Shown here one piece after another: positions 19,620 to 28,480 of a stretch of DNA of 64,000 nt (position 1 is the first letter of the stretch; every line of letters begins with the position of its first letter). Source of the stretch: Chthoniobacteraceae bacterium (lineage in GTDB: Bacteria > Verrucomicrobiota > Verrucomicrobiia > Chthoniobacterales > Chthoniobacteraceae); contig CANFTB010000006.1 of the NCBI GenBank assembly GCA_947449735.1, positions 62,001 through 126,000 on the forward strand. The letters run 5' to 3'. The notes under the pieces are model-generated. The model was given only the letters and a program-made list of their open reading frames with translations, was not told where the DNA came from and ran no database searches. A program made the position numbers and the translations under genes.

Positions 19620-20780
19620 ATGCGCGCAATTCTCGCCCTAGAGGACGGAAAAAGTTTCACAGGTGAGTCGTTCGGAGCTTCTGGAACGTCTCTCGGGGAG
19701 GTTTGTTTCAACACTTCGATGTCCGGCTACCAGGAGGTTCTGACAGACCCATCTTACCGAGGGCAGATCGTTGCGATGACGGTGCCTGAGGTCGGCAACT
19801 ACGGTGTGAACGCCCTGGATTCGGAAAGCGACTGCCCCCACGTGCGCGGGTTCGTGATCGAGGAGTTGAGTCCCATCGCCAGCAGTTGGCGGGCGGAACA
19901 GACGTTGGACGCTTATCTCAAGGAGTGGGGCATTCTGGGAATTCAGGGAATCGACACCCGTGCTTTGACGCGCCATCTCCGGGATAAGGGGGCGATGAAG
20001 GGCTGCCTGAGCACTGAGACCTCCTCTGTTGAAGCGGCTGTTGAACTGGCCAAGGGAGGTGTCGGGGTTGTTGGTCAGGATTTCGTTCGCGAAGTCACGG
20101 CCGCAGAGGCATACGACTGGGATCCGGACTCGCTTCTTTCCAGAGAGTGGACGACGGTTCGTGGAAATGATGTGGAGGTGGGAGCCGGTGGTTGCTTCAG
20201 GAGGCTCCAGCCGGTGAGGCACAAAATCGTGGCTTACGACTTCGGAATGAAGCGCAATATTTTGAGGCGGTTGCGCCAGGAGGGTTTTGCCGTGCGTGTG
20301 GTTCCGGCCGGGACTCCCGCCGAGGACGTTCTGGCGATGAAGCCGGACGGCGTTTTTCTCTCAAACGGGCCGGGAGACCCCTCGGCACTGACCTATGTGC
20401 ACGAGAGTATCCGCAAATTGGTGGGACGGACTCCCATTTTTGGCATCTGCCTCGGACACCAAATGCTGGCCTATGGTTTTGGTGGAAAGACGTTCAAATT
20501 GAAGTTCGGACACAGAGGCGGAAACCAGCCGGTGAAAGATCTGCATACCGGCAAGGTGACGATCACATCCCAGAACCACGGTTTTGCTGTGGATCCTGAA
20601 ACGCTTCCTCCCGAGATAGAGGTTACGCACATCAACCTGAACGACCAGACAGTGGAAGGCATGCGGCACAAGACTGCGCCGGTTTTCAGCGTTCAGTATC
20701 ATCCCGAGGCGGCTCCGGGACCGAACGACGCCAGTTATTTTTTCGCGCAGTTTTCTTCGATGATTGAAAGTTTCAAGTAG
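19620..20780 (+). CDS. carA: Carbamoyl-phosphate synthase small subunit
   Basis: Glutamine amidotransferase subunit that supplies ammonia to CarB for carbamoyl phosphate (arginine and pyrimidine synthesis). The 386-residue product starts [19 protein letters not shown], has the [20 protein letters not shown] N-terminal block (here NTSMSGYQ), and a class I GATase domain. The nucleophile Cys is in [10 protein letters not shown] and the His/Glu pair is in [10 protein letters not shown]. The ATG at 19620 is preferred to the one at 19593 because it starts the conserved region. carB is not adjacent; two uncharacterised genes follow in the same direction. Confidence 0.96.
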   Translation: MRAILALEDGKSFTGESFGASGTSLGEVCFNTSMSGYQEVLTDPSYRGQIVAMTVPEVGNYGVNALDSESDCPHVRGFVIEELSPIASSWRAEQTLDAYLKEWGILGIQGIDTRALTRHLRDKGAMKGCLSTETSSVEAAVELAKGGVGVVGQDFVREVTAAEAYDWDPDSLLSREWTTVRGNDVEVGAGGCFRRLQPVRHKIVAYDFGMKRNILRRLRQEGFAVRVVPAGTPAEDVLAMKPDGVFLSNGPGDPSALTYVHESIRKLVGRTPIFGICLGHQMLAYGFGGKTFKLKFGHRGGNQPVKDLHTGKVTITSQNHGFAVDPETLPPEIEVTHINLNDQTVEGMRHKTAPVFSVQYHPEAAPGPNDASYFFAQFSSMIESFK

Positions 20781-20813
20781 GTTTGTTCGCGTGCATCTTC
20801 TTCCCCAGATCGT

Positions 20814-21365
20814 ATGATCAAGCTCATCATTACCATGCCAGACGGATCGTTGATATCCGCGCTTCCCTCCGAGCTGGCTGAAACGCGGATCACGATTGGC
20901 AGCGGTGTCGGTTCGACTCTTGTTGTCCCACATGAAACTGTGGCCGAGACGCACGTGGAACTGTTGATGGATGAGACCGGCTACGTGGTTGCCGATCTTG
21001 TCGGGGGCGGGGTGACGTTGATCAATGGATTTGCAGTTGAGCCGGGAGATTATTACCGGCTGGAGACAGGGACCCGGATTCAAATGGGGGAGGTGGAGGC
21101 GGTCTACATAGACTCCGAAGCAATATTACAGCCCGAAGTGACGGCGGTTGAAGGGGCTTTCGAAGCGGCGGTGGCCCCCTACACGGCGCCTGCGGGCGGA
21201 GGCCTGCCGGGGTCCTTTCCTCTGCCAAAACATCCGCCCGGTGTTTTTGTTCCTCTAAAGGCTCCCAGGAGTCTTTGGGTGATGGCCTCCATCACGGTCA
21301 CGTTTGTTGCCGTAGCCGCAGCGACTGTCGCCGGTTACTTGAGCGTCTCACTTTCCGCGCACTAG
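20814..21365 (+). CDS. FHA-like protein with C-terminal membrane anchor
   Basis: The 183-residue product has an N-terminal beta-rich region (about 1-105) with the pattern of a forkhead-associated domain: TRITIGSG, then THVELLMDETGYVVADL, then VTLINGFAVEPGDYYRLETG. The residues that bind phosphothreonine in classical FHA domains (the G-R and S-R-x-H pair) are not clearly present, so phosphopeptide binding is doubtful. A Pro-rich linker leads to one hydrophobic segment near 155-180 that could anchor it in the membrane. It lies 33 bases after carA and 4 bases before the next gene, so co-transcription is likely. Confidence 0.55.
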   Translation: MIKLIITMPDGSLISALPSELAETRITIGSGVGSTLVVPHETVAETHVELLMDETGYVVADLVGGGVTLINGFAVEPGDYYRLETGTRIQMGEVEAVYIDSEAILQPEVTAVEGAFEAAVAPYTAPAGGGLPGSFPLPKHPPGVFVPLKAPRSLWVMASITVTFVAVAAATVAGYLSVSLSAH

Positions 21366-21369
21366 GCGG

Positions 21370-22002
21370 ATGACTGTCCGGCCTCCAAACGTTCCCGAAA
21401 CGGTTTGCGGGCTGGGTGATTTTGGCGATCCGGTTGCGGACCAGTGTTTTGAGCCGTGGGGGCGAGCTTCTTCGTTGAACTTGGTGCTCAACAATGGATC
21501 AGGGGCGCCCGAGCAGGGCACGGAGGTTCGGATCGGGCATGACGGTCATAGTCTCCGGGTTCTTTTTGTGTGCGAGGACCTCGCGCCGTGGGCGACCCTC
21601 ACTGAGAGGGGCGCACCGCTGTACACCGAGGAGGTGGTGGAGGTGTTTTTGGACGTTGATGGAGAGGGGCTTGCTTATTATGAGCTGGAACTCAATCCCA
21701 ACAACGCCGTGCTGGATGTTTTTGTGCGGCGGGTCCGGAACGGATTTCGAAAGGATTTTCGCTGGCGGTGCGAGGGGCTCAGGACGGCTGTTCGAATGAT
21801 CGAAGGCGGCTGGGCCGGTGAGTTTGCGATACCCTTTGAAAGTGTTTGCGTAAAGCCTCCGCAGCCGGGGGCGCGATGGCGGGTTAATTTCACCCGGATA
21901 GACAGGCCAAAGGACCGGCCCAGAGAGCTCAGCTCATGGTCGCCGACCGGACTGGATCAGTTTCATATCCCAGAGCGCTTCGGAACGGTCGTGTTCGCTT
22001 GA
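21370..22002 (+). CDS. CBM9-like (DOMON-type) carbohydrate-binding family protein
   Basis: The 210-residue product resembles the family 9 carbohydrate-binding-like domain found in many PVC and Bacteroidetes proteins. It has LRVLFVCEDLAPWATLTERGAPLYTEEVVEVFLDVDGEG, then YYELELNPNNAVLDVFV, then GGWAGEFAIPFESV and a WRVNFTRIDRP block, followed by a W-SP-G-D-FH-PERFG end. No signal peptide is visible, unlike most relatives, so it may act in the cytoplasm or be exported another way. The ATG at 21370 follows the previous stop by 4 bases. The ligand is unknown. Confidence 0.65.
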   Translation: MTVRPPNVPETVCGLGDFGDPVADQCFEPWGRASSLNLVLNNGSGAPEQGTEVRIGHDGHSLRVLFVCEDLAPWATLTERGAPLYTEEVVEVFLDVDGEGLAYYELELNPNNAVLDVFVRRVRNGFRKDFRWRCEGLRTAVRMIEGGWAGEFAIPFESVCVKPPQPGARWRVNFTRIDRPKDRPRELSSWSPTGLDQFHIPERFGTVVFA

Positions 22003-22050
22003 GAGGAAGTTTACGAACTCCGGTCGGCGTCCCTTCCCTCTGGGCCCGAC

Positions 22051-25000
22051 TTATTTCAGGGTCGCAAGGTACTCCACGAGGTTGCGGATATCCCGTTTGG
22101 TCAGCAGTTGGGCGATCGCCGGCATTCCCGAGGGACCGCGCTCCCTGGTCTTGATTTGGTCCTTCTGGATTTTGTCGGCCACTCCAGTGGGCTGCATCAG
22201 AGTGACTTCCGTCGGAGTTTCTCCCTTGAGTATGCCTCCATGTACGGAACCGTCATTCAGGGTGATGATGACCGTTTCAAAGCCGGCTGCAATTTTCGCA
22301 TTTGGATCTACGATGGATTCCAGCAGGTATTCCCTGGTCTGGCGTTTCCCGATTGCTGACAAAACCGGACCGACTTCGGCTCCTTCGTTGTTAACCTTGT
22401 GGCAACGGATGCAGGACGCCTCTGGTTTTTCCATGAACACTTTGCGCCCCTCGGCCGCATTGCCGCCTTTCAGCGCCACGCTATAGGGACCGAGCGGTCC
22501 AGCCGAGCCAATCGAGGCCTCGTGGCGGCTGAGAAGGTTTTTCACGTTCGGTTCCTGCCGTTTTGCCGCCGCTTCAAGCAGGTCCAGTTGCAGTTCCCCA
22601 GCAAGCTTACCCTCCAAAAGCAGTTGGAGCTGTTGCTCCAGCACTGCCGCTGCTGCCGGTTCCGCGAGTGTTCCGAGCGTGGTCAGAACACTTTGCTTTT
22701 CGCCGGTTGTTCCGATGGTGAAGATCTTGGCAAGGGACTCCGCGCCTCCTCCCGGAAGGTGCAGCTCGACCCGCAGGCGGGTGGCTTCCTTGCGGAGGAT
22801 CTCTGACTTGTCCGTCGATGCGATATTTACGCTTTCCACAAGAGAGGACTCCGAGCGGGCGGCGAGTGCGCCAAGCGCAGCGGCCCTGAGCGCTGCGGGT
22901 TCCTTCTCGTCCGCGACCAGGCTTTCGAGGTGAAGCGTGACGTCCTTGAACAGGTGCTTCTTCACCAATTCCATGGCCTCCAGACGCAGGGCGGGTGGGT
23001 TGCCCTCGCCGCCTGCGATCAACTTTGCGATCGCCGGACGAAGTGCTGTTGCTGCTGAGGAGGAATCCCGTTTTTCCAAGGGCCTGTGTAGGCCCGTGAT
23101 CCGGTCAAGGCGTGGCGGCGCGTCCCACAACCCCAGTTGCTGTAGTGATTGCACGCGCAGCGCCTCGGGTGCGTTGGAAAGGCCGGCAAAGTGGACCAAG
23201 GCATCCGCGTTCGATGGGTTGCCCAGGCGGAAATTGGCGTTAATCGCACGTTTGAGGATCGCATCGCGGGGTCCGGGTTCCTCTTTGGATCCCTCAGACA
23301 GAGAGGAAAGCTCCGAAGCTTTGGAGAGCATTGACGCGAGGGCGGGCATGGACGCTTCTAAAAACTCGTCGTGAATGGCGCGGGCGGTTTCTGCAACGAC
23401 CAGAGGCTCGGTGTCTGCGAGGAAGCGTTCGAGTGCGGAGTCGCCTTTCCGGCGTAATGCAACCACGGCTCCAAGTCGGGTAGCTGCGGATGGATGTGTT
23501 GCCGCAGCGGCGAGGGAATCCGCACTGCCGCAGCCTGCCAGTCCGATTGCCAGGGCGTGACGCAGAGCCGGATCGGCGTTATTGTTTTCCGCCAGGGCCT
23601 GCAGCAGTGCGGGTGTTGCGGTTTGAACTTTCAAGGATCCGAGGGCGATGGCCGCGAAGGACCTGACTCTCGAACTGCTGTCCGCTAGCAGTGCTGTGAT
23701 CGCGGTAGCCGACTGCGTCGAAGGGGGCAGCTCCCCGAGCATCTTCACGGCCTGGGCGCGGACTTCGGGGTCCTTGTCGTGCAGCAGGGGGAGCAGCAGC
23801 GAGCCGTCCAATTGCTTGTGGCGTGCGACTTGTGCCACGCCCCAGATCGCATGGAGACGGGCGAGCTGGTCCCGTCCTTGAGACGCGACGGCTTCCAGTG
23901 GGGAGAGTTCCCCGCGTGCTGAGAGTTCGAACTGGGCTTCCTGGCGGACGCGCATGTCGGCGTGGGAGAGCAGGGTGACGAGCTCTGCGACCGGGCGCCC
24001 TTCCATTCCCTCGGCGATCAGGCGGCGGGTTTGCTCCAGCAACGGGGCCTCGTTTTCGTCTGTGGATGTGACCTTGTAGATGCGCCCCTTGCCGGTCATC
24101 CCCCAGCCTGTGACCCAGTCGGAGAGATAAAGCCCGCCGTCGACCCCGAACTCGACATCCGTTGCAAGGATGTTGCTCACAGGAGTTTCAATGGAAGACA
24201 TTAAAAAGCCTGCTCCCTTCGGCTCGACTGTTACGGAAAGAATGCCGCTGCTTGCCGAGCTGCCTCGAAAGTTAGCCAGGAAGAAGTGGTCTTTCCAAGC
24301 GGGGGAAAGGCCTGTGCCGGGATGGTATGTTAAACCACTGGGACCGTTTCCAAGAATCGCAACAGGAGGAAGGTGGTATGCAGCCTGCCCTGGAAAGGCG
24401 GGGAAGCAAAGGCGTTCGGCAAGCCATGGACCGCGGGCGTCCGGCTTTGCAATAAACTGCCATCCGATGCGCCAGCCGCTGTCGCTGTTCTGCATTACAT
24501 AAACCCAGCGTGCGGGATCTCCTGCGTCGGAATTGTTGTCGCCGGTAAATAGGTTTCCAAATTTGTCGAATGCGAGTTCCTGGGGATTTCTGAGCCCGCA
24601 AGCGAAGATCTCAAGCTTCGAGCCATCCAGTTCGCAGCGATATACCGCGCCCGTCTCAGTGTTCACCACTTTGGAACCATCGATGGCCGTGGCGTTGGCC
24701 CCCCTGTCGCCGATTGAGAAGTAAAGCCTGCCATCCGGGCCGATGCGAAGTCCGTGAAGGTCGTGTCCGAGGAACGCGGTGCGTACTCCAAAGCCGCGGG
24801 AGAGAGAGGTCTTGGAGTCAGCGCTTCCCGCGTTTTTAGTGTCCTTTAGCAGCCACAAATCGGGGATGTTGGTGAGGTACACGGAGCCCTTTCTTGCGAG
24901 CACGCCTGCTGCGATTCCCGAGAGGGGATCGTTGAATCCTTCCGCGAAGATCTTAGAGCTGTCGGCTTTTCCCGTTCCCTTGCTGTCCCACACCATTTGG

Positions 25001-25419
25001 ACCCGCTCAGAGTTTTTGGCATTTTTTTCGAACTCGACACCAGGATCCGCCTTAAGGATACGCATCCATGATTCGAGGGTGGTGCTGGCAAGCTCGTCCT
25101 CAAGCCAGTTCATGTGAGCGCGGATGTCGCTGACGCCCGCGTGAAGGCGGAATGTTTCCGCCACAAACCAACGGCCCTTTTCGTCCGTCGCGATCGCCAC
25201 CGGGTTGGCCAGGAGCGGTTCCGCCGCCCAGAGGTCGACCTTGAGGCCCTCGGACAGTTTGAATTGTTTGATGGCATTCACCCCCTCGTCCGAAGCCTCC
25301 TGGATTTTCGGGACGAAGCCGCCTTGTTTGGCGACTTCCACCTGCCGCTCATCCCCGGCCAGGGCGGTTGAGCTAGCGAGAGCGGCGCAGCAAATGGATG
25401 CGAAGAGAGTTTCTTTCAT
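22051..25419 (-). CDS. Secreted PVC-type heme-binding protein with HEAT repeats and CxxCH domain
   Basis: The 1,122-residue product belongs to the large PVC (Planctomycete/Verrucomicrobia/Chlamydiae) heme-binding family. A signal peptide (CCAALASSTALA) is followed by a sorbosone-dehydrogenase-like beta-propeller (about 50-520, with RGFGVRTAFLGHDLHGL, DGRLYFSIGDRG, GLRNPQELAFDKFGNLFTGD). Then come HEAT-like helical repeats (about 540-960) and a C-terminal cytochrome c domain with CIRCH at 1003-1007 and a candidate axial Met in GPSGMP. Function is unproven; secreted oxidation of sugars or related substrates is usually proposed. The ATG at 25419 starts the signal peptide; the frame runs 84 codons further upstream. 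It diverges from a PQQ-type propeller gene. Confidence 0.88.
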   Translation of the reverse strand: MKETLFASICCAALASSTALAGDERQVEVAKQGGFVPKIQEASDEGVNAIKQFKLSEGLKVDLWAAEPLLANPVAIATDEKGRWFVAETFRLHAGVSDIRAHMNWLEDELASTTLESWMRILKADPGVEFEKNAKNSERVQMVWDSKGTGKADSSKIFAEGFNDPLSGIAAGVLARKGSVYLTNIPDLWLLKDTKNAGSADSKTSLSRGFGVRTAFLGHDLHGLRIGPDGRLYFSIGDRGANATAIDGSKVVNTETGAVYRCELDGSKLEIFACGLRNPQELAFDKFGNLFTGDNNSDAGDPARWVYVMQNSDSGWRIGWQFIAKPDARGPWLAERLCFPAFPGQAAYHLPPVAILGNGPSGLTYHPGTGLSPAWKDHFFLANFRGSSASSGILSVTVEPKGAGFLMSSIETPVSNILATDVEFGVDGGLYLSDWVTGWGMTGKGRIYKVTSTDENEAPLLEQTRRLIAEGMEGRPVAELVTLLSHADMRVRQEAQFELSARGELSPLEAVASQGRDQLARLHAIWGVAQVARHKQLDGSLLLPLLHDKDPEVRAQAVKMLGELPPSTQSATAITALLADSSSRVRSFAAIALGSLKVQTATPALLQALAENNNADPALRHALAIGLAGCGSADSLAAAATHPSAATRLGAVVALRRKGDSALERFLADTEPLVVAETARAIHDEFLEASMPALASMLSKASELSSLSEGSKEEPGPRDAILKRAINANFRLGNPSNADALVHFAGLSNAPEALRVQSLQQLGLWDAPPRLDRITGLHRPLEKRDSSSAATALRPAIAKLIAGGEGNPPALRLEAMELVKKHLFKDVTLHLESLVADEKEPAALRAAALGALAARSESSLVESVNIASTDKSEILRKEATRLRVELHLPGGGAESLAKIFTIGTTGEKQSVLTTLGTLAEPAAAAVLEQQLQLLLEGKLAGELQLDLLEAAAKRQEPNVKNLLSRHEASIGSAGPLGPYSVALKGGNAAEGRKVFMEKPEASCIRCHKVNNEGAEVGPVLSAIGKRQTREYLLESIVDPNAKIAAGFETVIITLNDGSVHGGILKGETPTEVTLMQPTGVADKIQKDQIKTRERGPSGMPAIAQLLTKRDIRNLVEYLATLK

Positions 25420-25531
25420 AGAGGTGGACCTCGAGTTAACCCGCGCAGCGGGTTTTAAAGGATGAAAAATATAAAAATGTTGTTTGTCAGGCGGCTTGAT
25501 CAAAAGCCGCAAAAAAGTAGACGCTGACTCC

Positions 25532-26797
25532 ATGAAAGTTTCCCCCCTTCTGTTCTCGTTGATTTTTGTGACCTCCCTCTCGTCTGCAGCCGTGGACTGG
25601 CCGCAGTGGCGGGGACCTGCCCGAACAGGGGTTGTGAAGGATGCAGGAAGGGTCTTGGACAAGCTTTCCAATGAGCCAAAGATGCTGTGGGAGATTCCGA
25701 CGGGCCCTGGACAATCCTCTCCCGTGGTCGCTGGCGGGCGGCTGGTCTTTATGGACGGCGCCGAGGGGCAGGAGGTTGCCCACTGCGTGGACGCCGCCAG
25801 CGGAAAGGAACTCTGGCGGGCTGAGGTGGGGCCGATGGTGGAGTTCCAGAATGCTTATGGAGAGGGTCCCCGATGCACCCCCCTGATTGATGAGAATCGC
25901 GTTTATGTGCAGTCCTGCGGGGGGGAGTTCAGGTGTCTTTCCATGAAGGATGGCAGTCAAATATGGGCCATCAGTTTTGCCCGAAACTACGGCGCCACGT
26001 GGTTTGGAAACAAAAATCCCGATCCGGAGTCCAAAGAAACGGCGTCGCGCAGGCACGGAAATAACGGCAGCGCGGCGATAGACGGGGACCGGATTTTTGT
26101 TCCTGTTGGCAGTCCTAAAAGAGGCACGCTGATGGCGTTCGACAAGCTCACCGGTGCGCAACTTTGGGCTGCCGGATCAGACAACACGGCGTATTCCAGC
26201 GTTGTGGCCGGAAGGATTGCAGGAACGAAGCAGGTGGTGCATCTGACTGCGGATGCGTTGATGGGAGTGCATCAACTGACGGGCGGGATTCTTTGGCGGG
26301 AGCCGTTGAAGACAGGAGCCAAGCGTCACGTGGCGACGCCTGTGATCGACGGGGACACGGTGACAGTGACCTCCACTAGCATCGGAACCATTCGTTTCAA
26401 AATCACCGAGGTCAACGGCCAGTACGAGGCGAAGCGGATTTGGGAGAACCAGCAGCTCAAGGTTGTGATCGGTTCGCCGGTTCAGTTCGAGGGGAGCATT
26501 TATACTCCAGGGCCCGGAAACCGGTGCGACTTGGTGTGCGTCGATGCAACCACCGGCGAGGAACGCTGGAAGGAACCCGGGCTGGGTGACTACGCGAGCA
26601 TCACAGTGGTCAACAATTCCTTAATCGTTGTGGATTCTACCGGGGAGGTCCGGCTGGTTCAGGCCTCAAAAGACGGGTACAAGGAGCTCGGTCGCGCACA
26701 TTTCGTTGGCAAAACCTGGGCTTCGCCAGCGTATTCCGACGGAATCCTTTTTGTGAAGGATGCCTCAAAGCTGGTTGCCGTCCGGATTGCCGAGTAG
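25532..26797 (+). CDS. Secreted PQQ-like beta-propeller repeat protein
   Basis: The 421-residue product has a signal peptide (FSLIFVTSLSSAA) followed at once by VDWPQWRGP, the characteristic opening of this secreted family in PVC bacteria. Repeats of the PQQ/WD-like type follow (CVDAASGKELWRAEVG, CLSMKDGSQIWAISF, FDKLTGAQLWAAG, TGEERWKEPGL), giving a likely seven- or eight-bladed propeller. No catalytic Asp/Glu set of quinoprotein dehydrogenases is evident, so it may be a binding or scaffolding propeller. The ATG at 25532 starts the signal peptide. It diverges from the PVC heme protein by 112 bases, so the two may be co-regulated. Confidence 0.8.
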   Translation: MKVSPLLFSLIFVTSLSSAAVDWPQWRGPARTGVVKDAGRVLDKLSNEPKMLWEIPTGPGQSSPVVAGGRLVFMDGAEGQEVAHCVDAASGKELWRAEVGPMVEFQNAYGEGPRCTPLIDENRVYVQSCGGEFRCLSMKDGSQIWAISFARNYGATWFGNKNPDPESKETASRRHGNNGSAAIDGDRIFVPVGSPKRGTLMAFDKLTGAQLWAAGSDNTAYSSVVAGRIAGTKQVVHLTADALMGVHQLTGGILWREPLKTGAKRHVATPVIDGDTVTVTSTSIGTIRFKITEVNGQYEAKRIWENQQLKVVIGSPVQFEGSIYTPGPGNRCDLVCVDATTGEERWKEPGLGDYASITVVNNSLIVVDSTGEVRLVQASKDGYKELGRAHFVGKTWASPAYSDGILFVKDASKLVAVRIAE

Positions 26798-26847
26798 GCG
26801 CAGTGGAGCGTTGAGGGATTCTCGCGGACGCGGACTGCGGCGGTGAT

Positions 26848-27300
26848 TTACCGGGACGCAAAAGCAGCCGCAGCCGCGAGCACAGATTCTTTCTCGGCAT
26901 CGGACCAGTCGTGCGCGCTGGGTTTGGCGATCCCCAGGACACCCTTGAGTTGACCCGCTGGCGAGAATGCGGGCACCGCCAGGGAGCCCTCCATGCCTGT
27001 TGCCTTTGCACCCGGTCTGGCTTGTCCGGAGTCGTCGGTCTGCAGGTTGCACAACGACACTGGCTCTCGGCGTTGGGCAGCGAGTCCGGCAATGCCTTTA
27101 CCCACCGGGACGCTCTGGATGACCGATAGCACGGGGGGCGGGATATGGCAGGCTGCCGCCAGGTGAAGCATGTCGCCTTCGATCGTGTGCCAGGTCCCGG
27201 CTGCACATTCAAAATGGGTCAGAGTGGCCTGGAGTGCGTCCTGAAGGGGGGCCGAGGTGATGATGGTTTTAAGCGTGTCCGGGAAGTTTGCGTGGTGCAT
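26848..27300 (-). CDS. Small stand-alone GAF-domain protein
   Basis: The 150-residue protein is almost entirely one GAF domain: LQATLTHFECAAGTWHTIEGDMLHLAAAC, then VPVGKGIAGLAAQRREPVSLCNLQ, then GSLAVPAFSPAGQLKGVLGIAKP, and a C-terminal helix. GAF domains bind small molecules, heme or bilins in signalling proteins. There is no output domain here. It lies 33 bases downstream of the hexapeptide protein gene on the same strand. Ligand and partner are unknown; Cys residues are present but no standard chromophore motif is claimed. Confidence 0.7.
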   Translation of the reverse strand: MHHANFPDTLKTIITSAPLQDALQATLTHFECAAGTWHTIEGDMLHLAAACHIPPPVLSVIQSVPVGKGIAGLAAQRREPVSLCNLQTDDSGQARPGAKATGMEGSLAVPAFSPAGQLKGVLGIAKPSAHDWSDAEKESVLAAAAAFASR

Positions 27301-27333
27301 GTTGAGGAGAGGCGAGTTTAAGAGCGTTCAGAA

Positions 27334-27900
27334 TCAGAGGACGGGAGTCTGTGGACCGGGTGGCCTGTAGGGTTGGACTTTGCCTGATCTGTAAGCCTTG
27401 GCCAGTGTGATGTAACGCTCGGCCCAGGTCGCCAGTCCCTCCTGCTCATCGTGTGAGAGGGTGCGTATCACCCGGCCTGGAGATCCGAGGAACAGCGAGC
27501 CGGGAGGCACCTTCGTCCCCGCGGTGACCAGCGCATTCGCACCGATGATGCTGCGGTTGCCGATCTCCGCGCCGTCGAGAATGACCGAATTCATTCCGAC
27601 AAGAACCTCGTCGCCGATGGTGCACGCGTGCAAAACCGCTGAATGTCCCACGGTGACGCGCGCACCGACGAGCGTCGGGTGGTCGTCTGAAACGTGCACA
27701 ACAGCACCGTCTTGTACGTTTGAACCCGGGCCTATGCGGATCGAATTGAGGTCGGCCCTCAGCACCGACTGGAACCAAATGCTGGAGGATTCACAAAGGG
27801 TGACGTCACCCACAAGTGTCGCATTGGGGGCGACATAACAATTGTCTGCGACAATCGGAGGTGAGCAGGCGAAGTACAGGATCCTGTCGTCGATATCCAT
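27334..27900 (-). CDS. Gamma-carbonic anhydrase-like hexapeptide protein (YrdA/PaaY family)
   Basis: Left-handed beta-helix protein of the gamma-class carbonic anhydrase superfamily. The 188-residue product has repeated hexapeptides (VAPNATLVGDVTL, SVLRADLNSIRIGPGSNVQDG) and the three candidate zinc-binding histidines: the one in VVHVSD and the two in VGHSAVLHAC. GSPGRVIR and a C-terminal helix close it. Real carbonic anhydrase activity is not assured in this family. The ATG at 27900 begins the conserved MDIDDRILYF region; the frame extends further upstream without conservation. It diverges from the HU gene and precedes the GAF gene. Confidence 0.8.
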   Translation of the reverse strand: MDIDDRILYFACSPPIVADNCYVAPNATLVGDVTLCESSSIWFQSVLRADLNSIRIGPGSNVQDGAVVHVSDDHPTLVGARVTVGHSAVLHACTIGDEVLVGMNSVILDGAEIGNRSIIGANALVTAGTKVPPGSLFLGSPGRVIRTLSHDEQEGLATWAERYITLAKAYRSGKVQPYRPPGPQTPVL

Positions 27901-28078
27901 TGGAATGCCCGCAACAGTCGGCAACACGAGGGGGCGACTCAAACGAAAAGTGCATGCAATGGGCCTTTGGAAGGTTTTTGCGATTGACGCAACTCGGACA
28001 GGATGGCAAATCCGCAATGTGCTCGGTGCTTTCCGATGTCCGGAAGACCGGCGCTTAGCGAACCTAAATACCCCCCCT

Positions 28079-28357
28079 ATGAACAAAGCTGAATTGGTGC
28101 ATGCTGTGCAGAAGACCCTTGGCAAAGAAGCTTCCCGAGCCGAGGCAGAGCGGGCAGTCCATGCGGTGATCGAGGCCGTGAAAACCGGGCTCAAAAAGGA
28201 CAAGGCTGTGCAGTTGGTTGGTTTCGGGACTTTCAAGGTATCCCTCCGCAAGGCGCGCACCGGGATCAATCCCTCAACGAAGCAGAAGATGAAAATTCCT
28301 GCCTCGAAGGTCGTCCGGTTCTCCGCTGGTAAAGATCTCAAGGCGAAGGTAAAGTAG
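28079..28357 (+). CDS. HU-family DNA-binding protein
   Basis: The 92-residue nucleoid protein bends DNA non-specifically. MNKAELVHAVQK, the helical dimerisation region, VQLVGFGTFKVSLRKARTGINPSTKQKMKIPASKVVRFSAGKDLKAKVK and the beta-arm (GINPSTKQ) are all typical of HU/IHF. The ATG at 28079 starts the family N-terminus. An intrinsic terminator follows 26 bases after the stop. It diverges from the hexapeptide protein gene over 178 bases, which should contain both promoters. Confidence 0.95.
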   Translation: MNKAELVHAVQKTLGKEASRAEAERAVHAVIEAVKTGLKKDKAVQLVGFGTFKVSLRKARTGINPSTKQKMKIPASKVVRFSAGKDLKAKVK

Positions 28358-28383
28358 TCTAATCGTAAGGTTTAAATTGAAGA

Positions 28384-28416
28384 CCCCCGGACAGCCCTGC
28401 TGCGCCGGGGGTTTTT
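28384..28416 (+). terminator. Intrinsic terminator after HU gene
   Basis: CCCCCGG (28384-28390) and CCGGGGG (28405-28411) form a stable stem around a 14-base loop, followed immediately by TTTTT (28412-28416). Confidence 0.9.
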
Positions 28417-28480
28417 CTTTCGTTGAATCCATTTCGTGGAGGAACTGCGTCAGGGAGCACTCAAAGCGGCTTTAAGAAAT

